Source: Neoarius graeffei (Eukaryota; Chordata; Actinopteri; Siluriformes; Ariidae). From it: 64,000 nt of DNA. Within the stretch, counting starts at the first letter, position 1. Every line of letters begins with the position of its first letter. The stretch spans positions 3,811,878-3,875,877 of the forward strand of contig NC_083582.1 of assembly GCF_027579695.1 (NCBI RefSeq), written 5' to 3'. Under the pieces are notes generated by a model. The model saw nothing but the letters and a program-made list of their open reading frames with translations. It did no database searches and was not told the DNA's origin. Below, one piece after another: positions 20,279 through 32,698 of this stretch. The position numbers and the translations under genes were made by a program.

Positions 20279-22005
20279 TGCTTTATTTCAATTAAACTTT
20301 TAAACACATATTTACAAAAGCTGGAAATTTACTAACTGCATGCAAATAAAGGAAGACAGAACTACAGTCTATAAACACATTAAAGCATAAACACTGACAT
20401 AAAATTAATTTTAAAGAATTATGTGACCTTCATTACAGGGTAATGGTTTTAGGCTTTTTTTTTTTGTGAGTTAACTTCTCTAAAAGTGATTATTAGTGCA
20501 CTTGTAAATTCTAGAAATTAGAAAATGTGATAAACTGTTGAATGAATGAAAACCATAAATACGTACATTTAAAATATAGTAAATAAAATAAAAATAAAAA
20601 GTCATTAACCTCATAATATTGTTCATAATGATTAAAATAAAACAACATTTTCTAACATCCCCCCCCCCAAAAAAAAAATAAATAAATAAATAAAAAAATA
20701 AAAATCCCCTGCATCAGAATTGACCTCTTGGTGCATCGTTTCTTTGCTTTTCTTCGCTTTGTAAATGTATTCACACTTTCCCCACAGCTTTACAAACACG
20801 TATTCTGAAGGTATACAATTTATTATAGTATAAATAGTTATTTGTATAAAATGGTCATTAACACCCTTGATGATGTGTGTATCGGGTTTGCAGCTGCATC
20901 ATCAGATCATCAATCTTTGCTCAGGTATTTAATGGCTGATTCCCAGTCGAGCTGCTGTCAGCATCACGAGCGAACACAGTTTCCCTCAGTATTAATGCTG
21001 ACTCACACACAGAAATAAAATCAACAAACTGTTTTAACATCGATTTTGTTTCCTTTCCTGAAGAAGGTGCAGTGTGGTGGACCTTTAAGATGCATCAGGG
21101 GTCCCACAAGTCCAATTACGGACCTGGAATTACTTTGAAAGCTTCGCTATATCCACATTTTCAGTTTAAACCTACATGCTAAAGCTACTAAAGATGTACC
21201 CTTGATGGTTTTGGAGTGTTTTTGTAAAGTTTTCTTTCCCGTGCGTGCTGTCTAAGTAGTTGCTGAATTTAAAAGATGTTTCTTACATTGCACAAAATCT
21301 AAATAATATTTTACCTTACATTATGGTAGATTGATTAAAAAAACCCAACCCTTTTACACACTTACAGTCTTTGTCTGTCTATCTCTCATCCATCAAGCAG
21401 TCATGGCATTTGCAACATGCACATCACCTTTGAACATTTGATGACTATATGACATGTGACTGTTTTGTTGGGTGGCAGAATGTCCTGGGTTGCGGAACCG
21501 CACATGCGAGGGCCCGTCAAGGTCGCTAGCGGCTTTAATTTGTATTTGCAATGTGATATTGTTTTATTTGCACATTTGTACATATCAAATAATGTGATTC
21601 TGATTCTGATGCTGATTTTCATTCAGATTTTGATTCTATGTGTATTAGAGTCTGATCTGGACCGTGTCCCGTCTCTCCTGGTGCTGAGGAACACAGTGTG
21701 GAGAGCTCGTGGATCAGACGTCCTGATGATCAGCTGTACCAGAGTCCATGAATCACACTGATAGAAGAACACGATACCGTAGATGTAATGGTGCAGAACT
21801 GATGATAAATATGAATGCACACCATTCAAACACTCCGATCACATGATAACAGAATGGAGAAGCGTCACTGAGAGTAAAAAAAAAAACATTCCTGATTTTA
21901 TGGAAAATATCCATTCGGGATACTGGACTTTACAGGTGTGAGATAAACTCACTGTACGCCATGTCATCAGCGTTACTGTAACGAGTAAACACAAAGACTT
22001 GAATA
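20279..22005. other. AT-rich intergenic spacer
   Basis: No gene recognised. There is a homopolymer-rich stretch CCCCCCCC then A-rich (AAAT)n at 20660-20705. The segment 21366-21640 (GATTCTGATTCTGATGCTGA near its end) looks like a degraded LINE tail, but I cannot assign it. Confidence 0.4.
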
Positions 22006-22554
22006 CATTCACCGGCCACAGTTCTCTAATCAGCCAATCCATCGGCAGCATAATATCATGATGCATTAAATCACGCAGATACAAATCAGGAGCTTCAGTT
22101 AATGTTCAAACATCAGAACGGGAAAAATTGTGATCTCAAAGTGTGACTTTCTTTCACTGTGGTATGGGTGTTGGTTTGAGCCAGATGAGTGTGAGGTTTG
22201 AGTATTTCAGAAGCTGCTGATCTCCTCCTGGGCTTTTCACACACAACAGTCTCTAGAGTTTACACAGAATGGTGCGGAAAACAAAAAACACTGAGTGAGT
22301 GAGCGACAGTTCTGTGGGTGGAAACAAACGCCTTGTTGATAAGAGAGGGTCAGAGGGAAATGGACAGATTGGTTTGAGCTTTTTTGCCAGGAAGGATATC
22401 GTAACTCATATAATCACTCTTTACAACTGTGGTGAGCAGAAAAGCATCTCAGCATGCAACAGCAGAAAGAAGAACACACTGGGTTCCACTCCTGCAGCCA
22501 AGAACAGCGATCTCAGAATCAACAACAAGTTCCTATTAAAGTGGCCGGTGAGGG
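22006..22554. mobile_element. Small TIR DNA element, copy B (reverse orientation)
   Basis: The reverse-oriented relative of the 2000-2651 element: GAACACACTGGGTTCCACTC and the GTTTGAGCCAGATGAGTGTG block match copy A reversed. TA flanks both ends (22004-22005, 22555-22556). The left terminus is shortened, keeping only CACCGGCCAC of the inverted repeat. It lies downstream of the ush1g-like stop codon. Confidence 0.78.
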
Positions 22555-22561
22555 TATATAA

Positions 22562-22592
<31 letters not shown>

Positions 22593-22763
22593 AAAAATAC
22601 TAACCAGTGCAGTGTAATTCAAAACCTTCAGTTTATTGACTACTAAATTGTTCAAATATTCACACAGACTATAATGTTATAAGCACTGAAAACATTACAG
22701 CAGGTAAAGGGGGCACTTATTTTTGCACCTCACTGTCAAATCACATTCTTGTGATGTAAAATA

Positions 22764-22769
22764 TTTATT
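22764..22769 (-). terminator. Possible polyadenylation signal of the ush1g-like gene
   Basis: AATAAA on the minus strand, 66 bp past the stop codon. This would give a very short 3' UTR, so a more distal signal may be the real one. Confidence 0.35.
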
Positions 22770-22834
22770 GAAATGTCCAGATAAAATAGATAAAGAGTTT
22801 AAACATGGACACACACACACACACACACACACCC

Positions 22835-23083
22835 TCAGAGTTGAGTGTCACACATGGCTCTTGCTCGCTGCAGAGTGTATGTGCGCCGACTGCAGACTTC
22901 CAGAAGCTTCTTCCTGGGTCCGAGTGGAATGTTGATGATGGCCAGGTCAGGCTCGGAGCACAGCATCAGAGCTTCCAGGTCCATCTGCTCCTTCAGGAAC
23001 AGAGACAGGAATTCACCGAGACCCTGAGACACCAGGAACACCTCCAGAGAAGAGGAGCAAGGCTGCAGATAATCATATTCTCC

Positions 23084-23123
<40 letters not shown>

Positions 23124-23149
23124 CCAGCATCACCATCCCACAGAAGAGC
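22835..23149 (-). CDS. ush1g: ush1g (SANS)-like gene, last exon: SAM domain and PDZ ligand
   Basis: Acceptor TATCTCTTGCAG|GCTCTT; phase 0; 104 codons plus stop. The exon opens ALLWDGDAG, then 12 consecutive Asp, then a SAM domain (SSLEVFLVSQGLGEFLSLFL, KEQMDLEALMLCSEPDLAII, then IPLGPRKKLLEV). It ends DTQL, a class I PDZ ligand like DTEL of human USH1G. SANS is a scaffold at hair-cell stereocilia and photoreceptor calyces. Its SAM and C-terminus bind harmonin, and it links to myosin VIIa. The upstream intron is 9.5 kb. ANKS4B, which ends DTSL, is the closest alternative; the ankyrin and central exons favour USH1G. Confidence 0.88.
23085..23122. repeat. (ATC)n microsatellite within coding sequence
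   Basis: Twelve to thirteen ATC triplets on the plus strand encode the poly-Asp run of the last ush1g-like exon. The run stays in frame, so length changes would alter only the number of Asp residues. Confidence 0.9.
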
Positions 23150-24059
23150 CTGCAAGAGATATATGATATAAAACAGACCAACATGGAATTAAGCACAAAA
23201 TACAGAACACAGCGCTGCACTAAATTCCTTCATCGAGGGATTTTGGAGATCGTGTTAAATCATACACCAGAGGTTTTAAAAGCTACGAGTTACAAACAGC
23301 ATTTCCAGATTGATCCACTTCGGAGAGCAGATATAAAAAGATTCATTTTTTTGATGAATGAAATCCCTACATTCACACTCACAGGACAAAGCGACAGACA
23401 ATTATTATTTTCCTGTGTACGTGAGCGACAGTAACAAAAGTGACCACAGAACCACAACAAGCGTCATTTTGACAGCGTTTTCTCAATTCTATGCAAATTA
23501 CGAGTAGGTATGACACCATAAACAAATCCAAAGTATTTGGCATTCATCTTGAACGATGAACGATGAAGCTTGGAAGGAAGTAGCAGAGATTGCTCGTGTG
23601 TGTAGTTAGTACTGTACACTAAGCTCGCTTTGCTAATCTGAGAACAAATCTTGTACAAAGCTGCGCACGTAACATGTAAATCAAATTTCGATGCTGATTA
23701 GTCTGTTATTAAATTTGTGTTCACCTAGTTAGCTTCAGAAGCTAGTATAAGCTATACCCTCACCGGCCACTTTAATAGGAACGTGTTCTTGGTTCTAAGA
23801 TCGCTGTTCTTGGCTGCAGGAGTGGAACCCAGTGTGTTCTTCTTTCTGCTGTTGCATGCTGAGATGCTTTTCTGCTCACCACGGTTGTAAAGAGTGATTA
23901 TATGAGTTACTATATCCTTCCTGCAAAAAAGCTCAAACCAATCTGTCCATTTCCCTCTGACCCTCTCTTATCAACAAGGCGTTTGTTTCGACCCACAGAA
24001 CTGTCGCTCACTCACTCAGTGTTTTTTGTTTTCCGCACCATTCTGTGTAAACTCTAGAG

Positions 24060-24165
24060 CAGGGGTGGGGAACGTCCAGCCTCCGGGCCATATATGGCCT
24101 GTGAGACTGTTTGATCCGGCCCGCAAGATGATTTCATAATTACTCACACACACACACAATTAAAA

Positions 24166-24246
<81 letters not shown>

Positions 24247-27200
24247 ATGGTTTTGAATGGTGATGTTGGTTTTAATTTGAAATAAAATGATGAAAGAAAT
24301 AACACAGATAAAACTAAATCTTTGATGTGAATACTCTATTCAGAATTTGGCAAAAATTCTGCAAATTTGTGGAAAAATGGCGGCTTGATCTGGGACATGA
24401 TAAATGGTTGACTACATCGCATTCCCTTAAAAAGGCTGTAGTCCGCTGAAAAGTCTACAGTTATCACTAATTGTATTTTAAGTTGTAACTTTATACACCT
24501 AAGGATTGGTGCGCTCACAGAATAATCATAATCGTAATAAAACATCATGCAAAATATTTGATCACCGTTGTAACTCCATTTTCCGCAAACCCAAAACCAA
24601 TACGATCGCGTGTTTTGATCTAAACGGAAAGCCTCAGGGTCGAGGTCACGACCTCACCAAAAGTAGGAACTTAAAATCACTACGCCGTATAAAAATGTAG
24701 TTATAAATCTGCAATTTTGTTTTTTAAAACGAAAGCTGAAAGTTAGGTATAGAATATGTTTCTTACAGAATATGTTACGATGGTAGCTGGTCTTGTATGA
24801 ATTTCTGAGCTATAAAATGAGTTGTGGTCTATTTTTTACCGTAGCGTGTTATTTGTGTGCGGGGAAGGACACACATTAACAATTTGCATGTGTAGAATGG
24901 AATTTTCCCCTTCAGCAGTTAGAAGTTGATCGCGCTTCCATTTGCGGTCTTTCTGTTACGCGGGTGATCTGTTCGGACGTTATCACTGAAAAGGTGAGTT
25001 TTGACAGTTTTATTTTGTTTTAGTCTTGCAGTATAAGGCAATAGAATGTTTCTTTTTCATCTTACTTTCATATTTCGTAGTGTTTGCGTATTTTTGGCCA
25101 ATATTTTGCAGCCATGGTCAATTTAGATCGAACTTTTGATGGAATCTACGGCCAGTCATTTTGCCCCGCCCCCACCTCGCGCTCCGTCCGGTGCGGTAGT
25201 GATGTCCCGTTGCTCGCGCGCCTCAGCAGAGACCCGTGCGACCTTCAGCCGGTACAGTCGCTGTTCTTTTACCACCGCCGTTATTCTCATCTTTCCGGTG
25301 TGTTCTTGATTTTTCCATTGTGTCCTATTTCACCATATCAAATCCCCAAACTGTGTCATATTATTCATATTTAAGTGAATAATCAATTCAGTCATCATAA
25401 CTTGGCATTTTTAACCCAAGCAATCAAAAAGAGGAAATTTATTCAATATTTTCACTCCTCTGTGAAGGAGGGGCTTTAATTCTTCATGATGGAGTTATTT
25501 TATATGGAAATCAATTTTACAAAAGCGTTTGAATTGTAATATAAAAAATTTTCCACAGTGGAGGCCAGATAAAGCAAGATACTATCTTTATTCTTATTAA
25601 ACATGACAAAAGAAACATTGAGTGTTCAGTAAATGCAAAAAAAAAAAAGTAAAATTAGAAAATTAATTTTCTGACCATAATGTCCCAAATGAGAGAGCAG
25701 TTTCTGAGACGGACCCGAATATATATATAAATCAGAAAAAATGAGACTGCAATTAATAAAATAGGCAAGTGGTTGTCTTTCCAGGCCAAGGTCAGGGTCC
25801 TGAACCCTACATGAGCAGATCGTGATCATGCGCGGTCACGTCATGTCATTTAGCGGGCATAGACAGACTGTTTAACGATTTCACCAAAACGCACAATGGC
25901 GAGTATGAAGAAGAGAAAGGTAGATATGGAATGTCGTGCTTTTCAGGAAAAATGGACAAATGATTTTTTTTGGTAGAAGTAAAAGGCAAGCCAGTTTGCT
26001 TAGTTCATGGGGACGCCCTTGCAGTGATGAAAAAGGCTAATCTGGAGCGTCATTACAGCACCAAACACGCCAAGCTGGACGAGCTGAAAGGACAAGTGCG
26101 TGTGGATAAAATTAATGCTCTTCGGCGGACTTTGGGTGCCCAACAAGCAACATTCACAAGACCTCAAGGTAACCAAGAAAATGTTACACAGGCTAATTTT
26201 GTGGTAAGTGAGCTAATCGCTAAGAAACTGAAACCACATTCAGAAGGGGAGTTTGTGAAGGAGTGCCTTGTCGCTGCTGCGGAACTGCTCGCATCGGACA
26301 AAGCAAAACTTTTCCAAAGTGTCAGTTTGTCTCGAAGAACCGTCTCTGATCGGATTACTGACATGGCACAAGACATCAAGAAAACACTGCAGGATACCGC
26401 GAGGGATTTTCAGTTTTTCTCATTAGCCTGCAATGAGACAACAGACATCACAAATACTGCCCAACTCGCCATTTTTGTGCGTGGGATTACAGCAGAGTTT
26501 GATACGCAGGAGGAAATGCTGTCTTTGCAAGCCATGCATGGCACTACCAAAGGTGAGGATTTGTTTGAGCAAGTTGTTTTGGCTATGAACAAATTCGACC
26601 TGCAGTTTGACAAGCTAAGTGGACTGGCTACAGACGGAGCCCCAGCTATGGTTGGCGCGCAGAAAGGATTGACTGCGTTGGTTAAAAAAGAAATGAGTCA
26701 TCTCAGTCTGGATCCAAATGAGTTGGTTGTGTGCCACTGTATCATACACCAAGAGAGCCTGTATGCGCATTCCCTGAAGCTCAATAATGTGATGACTACT
26801 GTTGTTTCCACCATCAATTTCATTAAAAGCAGAGGACTTAACAGTCTCCAGTTTAAAGAGCTACTGTGTGAGCTTGAGTCTGAGTATGGAGACCTGGTTT
26901 ACCATTGTGAGGTGTGGTGGCTGAGTCACGCAGATATGCTTGCACGCTTCTACAACTTGAGGGAAGAAGTAAAGCAGTTCATGGAGATGAAGGGCAAACC
27001 AGTCGCTGAACTCAGTGATAGCAAGTGGCTGTGTGATTTGGGCTTCATGGTGAACGTTACCAAGTACCTCTCCAAACTGAATTTTAAGCTCCAAGGTCCC
27101 AACCAACTTTTCAGCTCACTGTTTTCACATGTGAAATCATTTGAAGCTAAACTGTGGCAAGTGCAACTGGAAAGGGGAAACTCTGTGCACTTTCCTACTT

Positions 27201-28055
27201 TGCAAGAGCAAAAGCCTGCTGTAACATCTGAATATGCTGGGGAGTGTGCAAAACTACTCCAGGCCTTTGGAGAGAGGTTCCAGCTGATGAGAAGTTACGA
27301 GAAGGACCTGAACATATTTGCAACACCATTCAATGTGGAACCAGCTGAAGTGCCTGACAACCTACAGCACGAAATCACTGAGCTGCAAAGCAACGATGAG
27401 CTCAAAGCTAGGTACAACAACCTTCCTCTGCTTGAGTTCTACAAGCTGTATGTGCGTCCTGAGGATTTTCCCACTCTGAGGAGACATGCACTGAAGTTTG
27501 CATCACTGTTTGGGACAACCGACTGCTGTGAGCAGTTCTTCTCAAAACTGACCCTTGCAAAGAATCGGTTCCGCTCAAGACTGACTGACCCAAACCTGGA
27601 AAACCAGCTGCGAGTAGCATCGTCATCTGTACCATCTGACATCAGACGCCTCGGCAAAGAGAAGCAGTTCCAGCCTTCACATTAGGTCGGCCAGATATAA
27701 TAATAAAAATTGGTAAAATATTATTATATTGTAGCATCTTCATTACATAAAATGCTCAAAGTGCTTTACATCAGTACATGTAAAATCAATAAGAACACAA
27801 AACTAAAAACAGAGCATTAAAACAATAAGAGGTGGATAAAATTTTAAAAGAAAATGGGAAGATTAAAAAGGGATAAAACAGAAAGTTACACCAATAAAGT
27901 TGCTTTGTTTGAATAGCATGAAAGAAAGCTAAAGTAAATGGGCTGCATCTTAAAATTTTCAGCAAAGGTTATGGGTTAAAACATTTAGTTTGGCCCCCAC
28001 AGGATGTTATAAAACTCGACATGGCCCTTGATAGAAAAAAGGTTCCCCACCCCTG
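24060..28055 (+). mobile_element. hAT transposon (GTF2IRD2/Charlie-type), 4.0 kb
   Basis: Perfect 14-bp inverted ends CAGGGGTGGGGAAC / GTTCCCCACCCCTG, with an exact 8-bp duplication CTCTAGAG at 24052-24059 and 28056-28063. It inserted in TIR element copy C. It contains a long (TA)n at about 24168-24240 and one almost complete transposase ORF. Confidence 0.95.
25896..27685 (+). pseudogene. hAT transposase, nearly intact, one frameshift
   Basis: The likely start is the ATG at 25896 (MASMKKRKVDMECRAFQEKW). The frame breaks in an eight-T run at 25963-25970 and continues +1 for 571 residues to 27685. Domains in order: a BED-like finger (PVCLVHGDALAVMKKANLER then HYSTKH; the second Cys is His here), the RNase H-like core (FSLACNETTDITNTAQLAIF; LSGLATDGAPAMVG) and the C-terminal hAT dimerisation block (FASLFGTTDCCEQFFSKLTL, then RLTDPNLENQLRVA). 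It resembles the transposase-derived part of GTF2IRD2 and the Charlie group. Only one base separates it from a full ORF, so it is recent, or the run length is an assembly error. Confidence 0.88.
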
Positions 28056-28122
28056 CTCTAGAGACTGTTGTGTGTGAAAACCCCAGGAGGAGATCAGCAG
28101 TTTCTGAAAGACTCAAACCTCA

Positions 28123-31100
28123 TACACCTTCTTCTTCTTTTGGCTGCTCCCGATTAGGGGTCACCACAGCGGATCTTTTGTCTCAGTTTCTCCCTGTCTT
28201 CCGCATCCTTCTCTACCACACCTGCCACTTTCATGTCCTCTCTCACCACATCCATGTATCTCCTCTTTGGCCTTCCTCATTTTCGTTTGCCTGGCAGCTC
28301 CATCCTCAACATTCTCCTTCCCACATGCTCTGCATCTCTTCTCAGGATGTGCCCAGACCATCTCAGTCTCATCTCTCTTAGCTTCATTCCCAAGCTCTCC
28401 ACATGTGATGTCCCTCTGATGTGCTCGTTCCTTATCCTGCCCAACCTCGTCACTCCCATTGCAAACCTTAACATCCTCAACTCCGCCACCTCCAACTTTG
28501 CCTCCTGTCTCTTCGTTAAGGGTACGGTCTCCAATCCATACTGTACATCACAGCTGGTCTCACTGTCTTATACATCTTACCTTTCACTTTTGCTGGGACT
28601 TTCTGATCACAAATGACTCCCGAAATCCTTCTCCAACTGCTCCACCCTGCCTGCACTCTCTTTCTCACCTCACTATCGCAGCCCCCATTTTCCTGCACAG
28701 TTGACCCCAGGGACTTGAATTCACCAACTTTCTTTACGTCTGCTCCTTGCATCTTCACTCCACTCTCATCTCCATTCTCACTGATGCACATGTATTCTGT
28801 TTTGCTCCTGCTCACCTTCATTCCTCTTCATTCCAATGCATCCCTCCATCTCTCCAAACCCAACTCAACCTCCTTTCTACTTTCACCACATATCACAACA
28901 TCATCCGCAAACATCATGTTCCATGGTGACTCTTGCCTCACTTCATCCGTCAAGCTATCCATCACTATGGCAAACAAGAAAGGACTCAAAGCAGATCCTT
29001 GATGGAGTCCCACCTTCACCTTGAACCATTCAGTCGTTCCAACTGCACACCTCACTGCTGTTTCACTGTTCTCATACATGTCTTGCACAACTGTAATATA
29101 CTTCTCATTCACTCCACTCTTTCTCATACAATACCATAACTCATCTCTCAGCACTCTATCGTATGCCTTCTCCAGGTCTACAAACACACAATGTAGCTTT
29201 CTCTGGCCTTCCCTGTACTTCTCCATTAACATTCTTAAAGCAAAAAATTGCATCCGACATGCTCTTCCTTGGCATAAACCCGTACTGCTGTTCACAGATT
29301 GCTACCTCTCTTCTCAATCTCACCTCCAATACCCTTTCCCATAACTTCATGGTGTGGCTCATCAATTTTATTCCTCTGTAATTACTGCAGCTCTGTACAT
29401 CTCCCTTATTCTTGTATATTGGGACGAGCACACTCTCCATTAATTTGGCATTTTCTCATTCTCTGGGATCTTAAACAAATAAACAATCTCGTTAGGAACT
29501 CCACAGCCGTCTCACCCAAATATCTCCAAGCCTCAATCGGGATACCATCTGGTCCGACTGCTTTCCCAGTCTTCATTCTTTTCATGGCTGCCCTCACCTC
29601 ATCCTTACTAACCAACTCTGCTTCCTGATTTGCTGTCACCAATGAATCTGAACTTTTCTCTCTTGGATTCTCCTCATTTAATAAATCCTCAAAGTACTCT
29701 TTCCACCTTCTTAATACACTCTCTTTGTTTGTCAGCACATTTCCATTTCCATCTTTCATCACTCTTACCTGCTGTACATCCCTCGCTTCCCTGTTTCTCT
29801 GCCTAGCTAGTCTGTACAGGTCTTTCTGTCCTTCTTTGGTCTCCAGTCTTTCGTACAACTCCTGGTATACATCTGCTTTTGCCTTCGCTACCGCTCTTTT
29901 TGCCTTCTGTCTCGTCTCTCTGTATAACCGCCTGCTTTCCTCGTCTCTCTGATCATCCCAATTCTTCTTTGCTAGCCTCTTCTCTTTTATAATTTCCTGC
30001 ACTTCTTTGTTCCACCACCATGTCTCCTTGTCTTCCTTCCTCCTTCCCGATGACCACCCTAGCACCTTCCTTGCTGCCTCTCTTACTAGTACAGCAGTAG
30101 TATTCCAATCTTCTGGCAGACTTCCATGACCACTCAATGCTCGTCTCATTTCTTCCCTAAACTCCTTCTGATGTTCAACCTCTTTTAGTTTCCACCACTT
30201 AATCTTCGGCTCCACTATTTCACGCTTCCTCTTTTTCACTTTCAAGCTCATCCTGCACACGACCACTTGATGTCTAGCTACACTCTCCCCTGCCATCACT
30301 TTACAGTCTCCAATCTCCTTCAGGTTACCCCTTCTGCAGAGTATGTAGTCCACCTGTGTAGATCTTCCTCCACTCTTAAACGTCACCCTGTGCTGCTCTT
30401 TCTTCTCGAAGTATGTAATGACTATTGCCAAATTCATCCTCTTTGAAAAATCAACCACCATTTGCCCTTCCACATTTCTCTCTCTTACACCATATCTGCC
30501 CATCACGTCCTCATCTCCTCTGTTTCCCTCGCCAACATGTTCGTTGAAATCTGCTCCTATCAGCACGCGCTCCTCCCTCGGTATACTTTCTACCACTTCA
30601 ACCATCTTTTCCCAAAAAGACTCTTTCTCTTCATTCTCACATCCAATCTGTGGAGCGTACGCGCGCACAACATTGACTACCACTCCTTGAATCTCCAACT
30701 TCATGCCTATCACTCTATCTGACCCCCTCTTCACATCAATCACACTGTTGACCAACTCTCCCCTCAAAACACCACCAACACCATTTCTCTTTCCATCCAC
30801 TCCATAATAAAACAACTTGCATCCATCTCCAATATTCTTGGCCTTGCTTCCCTTCCACCTCGTCTCCTGCACACACAAAATGTCCAACTTCCTTCTTTCC
30901 ATCGTACCTGCTAACTCTCTCACTCTGCCAGTCAATGTTCCCACATTCAGTGTTCCTACCCTCAATTCTAAGCTCCTTCCCTTCCATCTTTCATGCTCTC
31001 TCCTAACACACCTCCCCTCTCTCTTTCCTCCTTCTCTGTTTTGGCGCAACAGTAGCACACTTTCCACCGGCACCCTGTTGACCAACAGTACCAGAGGTGG

Positions 31101-31272
31101 TCGTTGTTAACCCGGGCCCTGACCGATCCGGTATGGTATTTCTCTTTTCATTCCGCATGTTAGATTTGGCACAGTTTTACGCCGGATGCCCTTCCTGACG
31201 CAACCCTCTCCAATTTAACCAGGCTTGGGACCGGCACCAAGAGTACGCTTATGCACCCTCAGTGGCTGGATT
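28123..31272 (-). mobile_element. RTE-type LINE, nearly full length
   Basis: Minus-oriented element flanked by the duplication ACTCAAACCTCA (28111-28122 and 31273-31284). It holds an AP endonuclease and a reverse transcriptase frame. The 3' terminus has the words GATCCGCTGTGGTGACCCCT and AAAAGAAGAAGAAG, typical of fish RTE 3' ends. It inserted in TIR element copy C, 60 bp from the hAT. Confidence 0.85.
28277..31085 (-). pseudogene. RTE endonuclease-reverse transcriptase ORF, frameshifted
   Basis: The endonuclease half is open for 559 codons from 31085 (LRVGTLNVGTLTGRVREL; ILCVQETRWKG; VLIGADFNEHVG; STQVDYILCRR). The reverse transcriptase follows: TGKAVGPDGIPIEAW, SNYRGIKLMSHTMKLWERVL, FVDLEKAYDRV, GLHQGSALSPFLFAIVMDSL, and the catalytic box FADD (MMFADDVVI). 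The frame changes near 29410, 29295, 28825 and 28530, so the later parts are in separate segments. Fish annotations often label the first half craniofacial development protein 2-like. Few stops within segments imply moderate age. Confidence 0.85.
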
Positions 31273-31310
31273 ACTCAAACCTCAAACCTGCTGAAACATC
31301 TTTTCTTTAT

Positions 31311-31703
31311 CTCATCTCATCTCATCTCATCTCATCTCATTATCTGTAGCCGCTTTATCCTGTTCTACAGGGTCACAGGCAAGCTGGAGCCTATCCCAGC
31401 TGACTACGGGCGAAAGGCGGGGTACACCCTGGACAAGTCGCCAGGTCATCACAGGGCTGACACATAGACACAGACAACCATTCACACTCACATTCACATC
31501 TACGCTCAATTTAGAGTCACCAGTTAACCTAACCTGCATGTCTTTGGACTGTGGGGGAAACCGGAGCACCCGGAGGAAACCCACACGGACACGGGGAGAA
31601 CATGCAAACTCCGCACAGAAAGGCCCTCGCCGGCCATGGGGCTCGAACCCGGACCTTCTTGCTGTGAGGCGACAGCGCTAACCGCTACAACACCGTGCCG
31701 CCC
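31311..31703 (-). repeat. tRNA-derived SINE, left arm
   Basis: Full-length minus copy with an extended (TCTCA)n tail. It keeps its target duplication (ATCTTTTCTTTAT at 31298-31310 and ATCTTCTCTTTAT at 31704-31716), one mismatch. Confidence 0.9.
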
Positions 31704-32239
31704 ATCTTCTCTTTATATGACCAATAAATCAAAATGACTCGGTTCACATTCACACAGGTACATTTCATTTTAAAACCCTTTTCTTATCCATTTCTTATCT
31801 GCTATGACTTTCTCACTTGCAGCAAGCCTCAAACCTCATGCACATCTGGCTCAAACCAACACCCATACCACAGTGAAAGAAAGAAAGTCACACAAAAATT
31901 GAGATCACAATTTTTCCCATTCTGATGTTTGAACATCGTGAACATTAACTGAAGCTCTTGATTTGTATCTGCGGGATTTGATGTCGAGGGATCGGCTCAT
32001 TAGGGACCTGCATCAGTGGATGTGAAGGTGTTCCTAATAAAGTGGCCGGTGAGTGTATATAACTTTCTCATCAGAACAACAAAAAAAGTGGCCACGCCTA
32101 CAAGTGAAAGCAATAGAGGTCACTACACGGCTACAAAAGACAAACTACAATCGAAACCATCGGCTTGCTGCAAGTGAGAAAGTCATAGCAGATAAGAAAT
32201 GGATAAGAAAAGGATTTTAAAATGAAATGTACCTGTGTG

Positions 32240-32619
32240 GGGCGGCACGGTGGTGTAGTGGTTAGCGCTGTCGCCTCACAGCAAGAAGGTCCGGGTTCGA
32301 GCCCCGTGGCCGGCGAGGGCCTTTCTGTGCGGAGTTTGCATGTTCTCCCCGTGTCCGCGTGGGTTTCCTCCGGGTGCTCCGGTTTCCCCCACAGTCCAAA
32401 GACATGCAGGTTAGGTTAACTGGTGACTCTAAATTGAGCGTAGGTGTGAATGTGAATGTGAATGGTTGTCTGTGTCTATGTGTCAGCCCTGTGATGACCT
32501 GGCGACTTGTCCAGGGTGAACCCCGCCTTTCGCCCGTAGTTAGCTGGGATAGGCTCCAGCTCGCCTGCGACCCTGTAGAACAGGATAAAGCGGCTACAGA
32601 TAATGAGATGAGATGAGAT
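32240..32619 (+). repeat. tRNA-derived SINE, right arm
   Basis: Full-length plus copy with A-box TGGTGTAGTGG, B-box GGTTCGAGCCC and a (GAGAT)n tail. The head-side target duplication has been lost in a 47-bp deletion relative to the left-arm copy. Confidence 0.9.
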
Positions 32620-32698
32620 AAAGAAAAGATGTTTCAGCAGATACACTGATGTTTTCACACCACTCCTTTCTCTGCTGTAGATTTGTGTGTTTTTGTAC

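Larger units (their letters stand above)
23757..32055. mobile_element. Small TIR DNA element, copy C, inflated by nested insertions
   Basis: The left end (CCCTCACCGGCCACTTTAAT) starts at 23757 and the right end (CCTAATAAAGTGGCCGGTGA) stops near 32055. Element sequence is found only at 23757-24051, 28056-28122 and about 31829-32055. The rest is a hAT, an RTE LINE and an inverted SINE-bearing duplication. The homologous order of blocks follows copy A. The whole lies inside the last ush1g-like intron. Confidence 0.8.
31288..32640. repeat. Large inverted duplication with SINE-bearing arms
   Basis: Left arm 31288-31828 and right arm 32162-32640 are reverse complements around a 333-bp spacer. Both arms include the same unique words (CTTGCTGCAAGTGAGAAAGT, GATGTTTCAGCAG) plus a complete SINE. 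The right arm lacks about 47 bp at the SINE head. The right outer edge is native ush1g intron, 59 bp from the exon. The left arm sits in TIR element copy C, so it looks like a templated copy of the right one. Confidence 0.88.

Noticed and set aside
30418..31110. Plus-strand ORFs over the RTE region
   Set aside because: They are antisense shadows of the endonuclease/reverse transcriptase frame on the minus strand, which carries all the conserved motifs.
32240..32310. tRNA gene call from the SINE head
   Set aside because: A- and B-box words are present, but the sequence does not fold to a proper tRNA and is fused to the SINE body in every copy.
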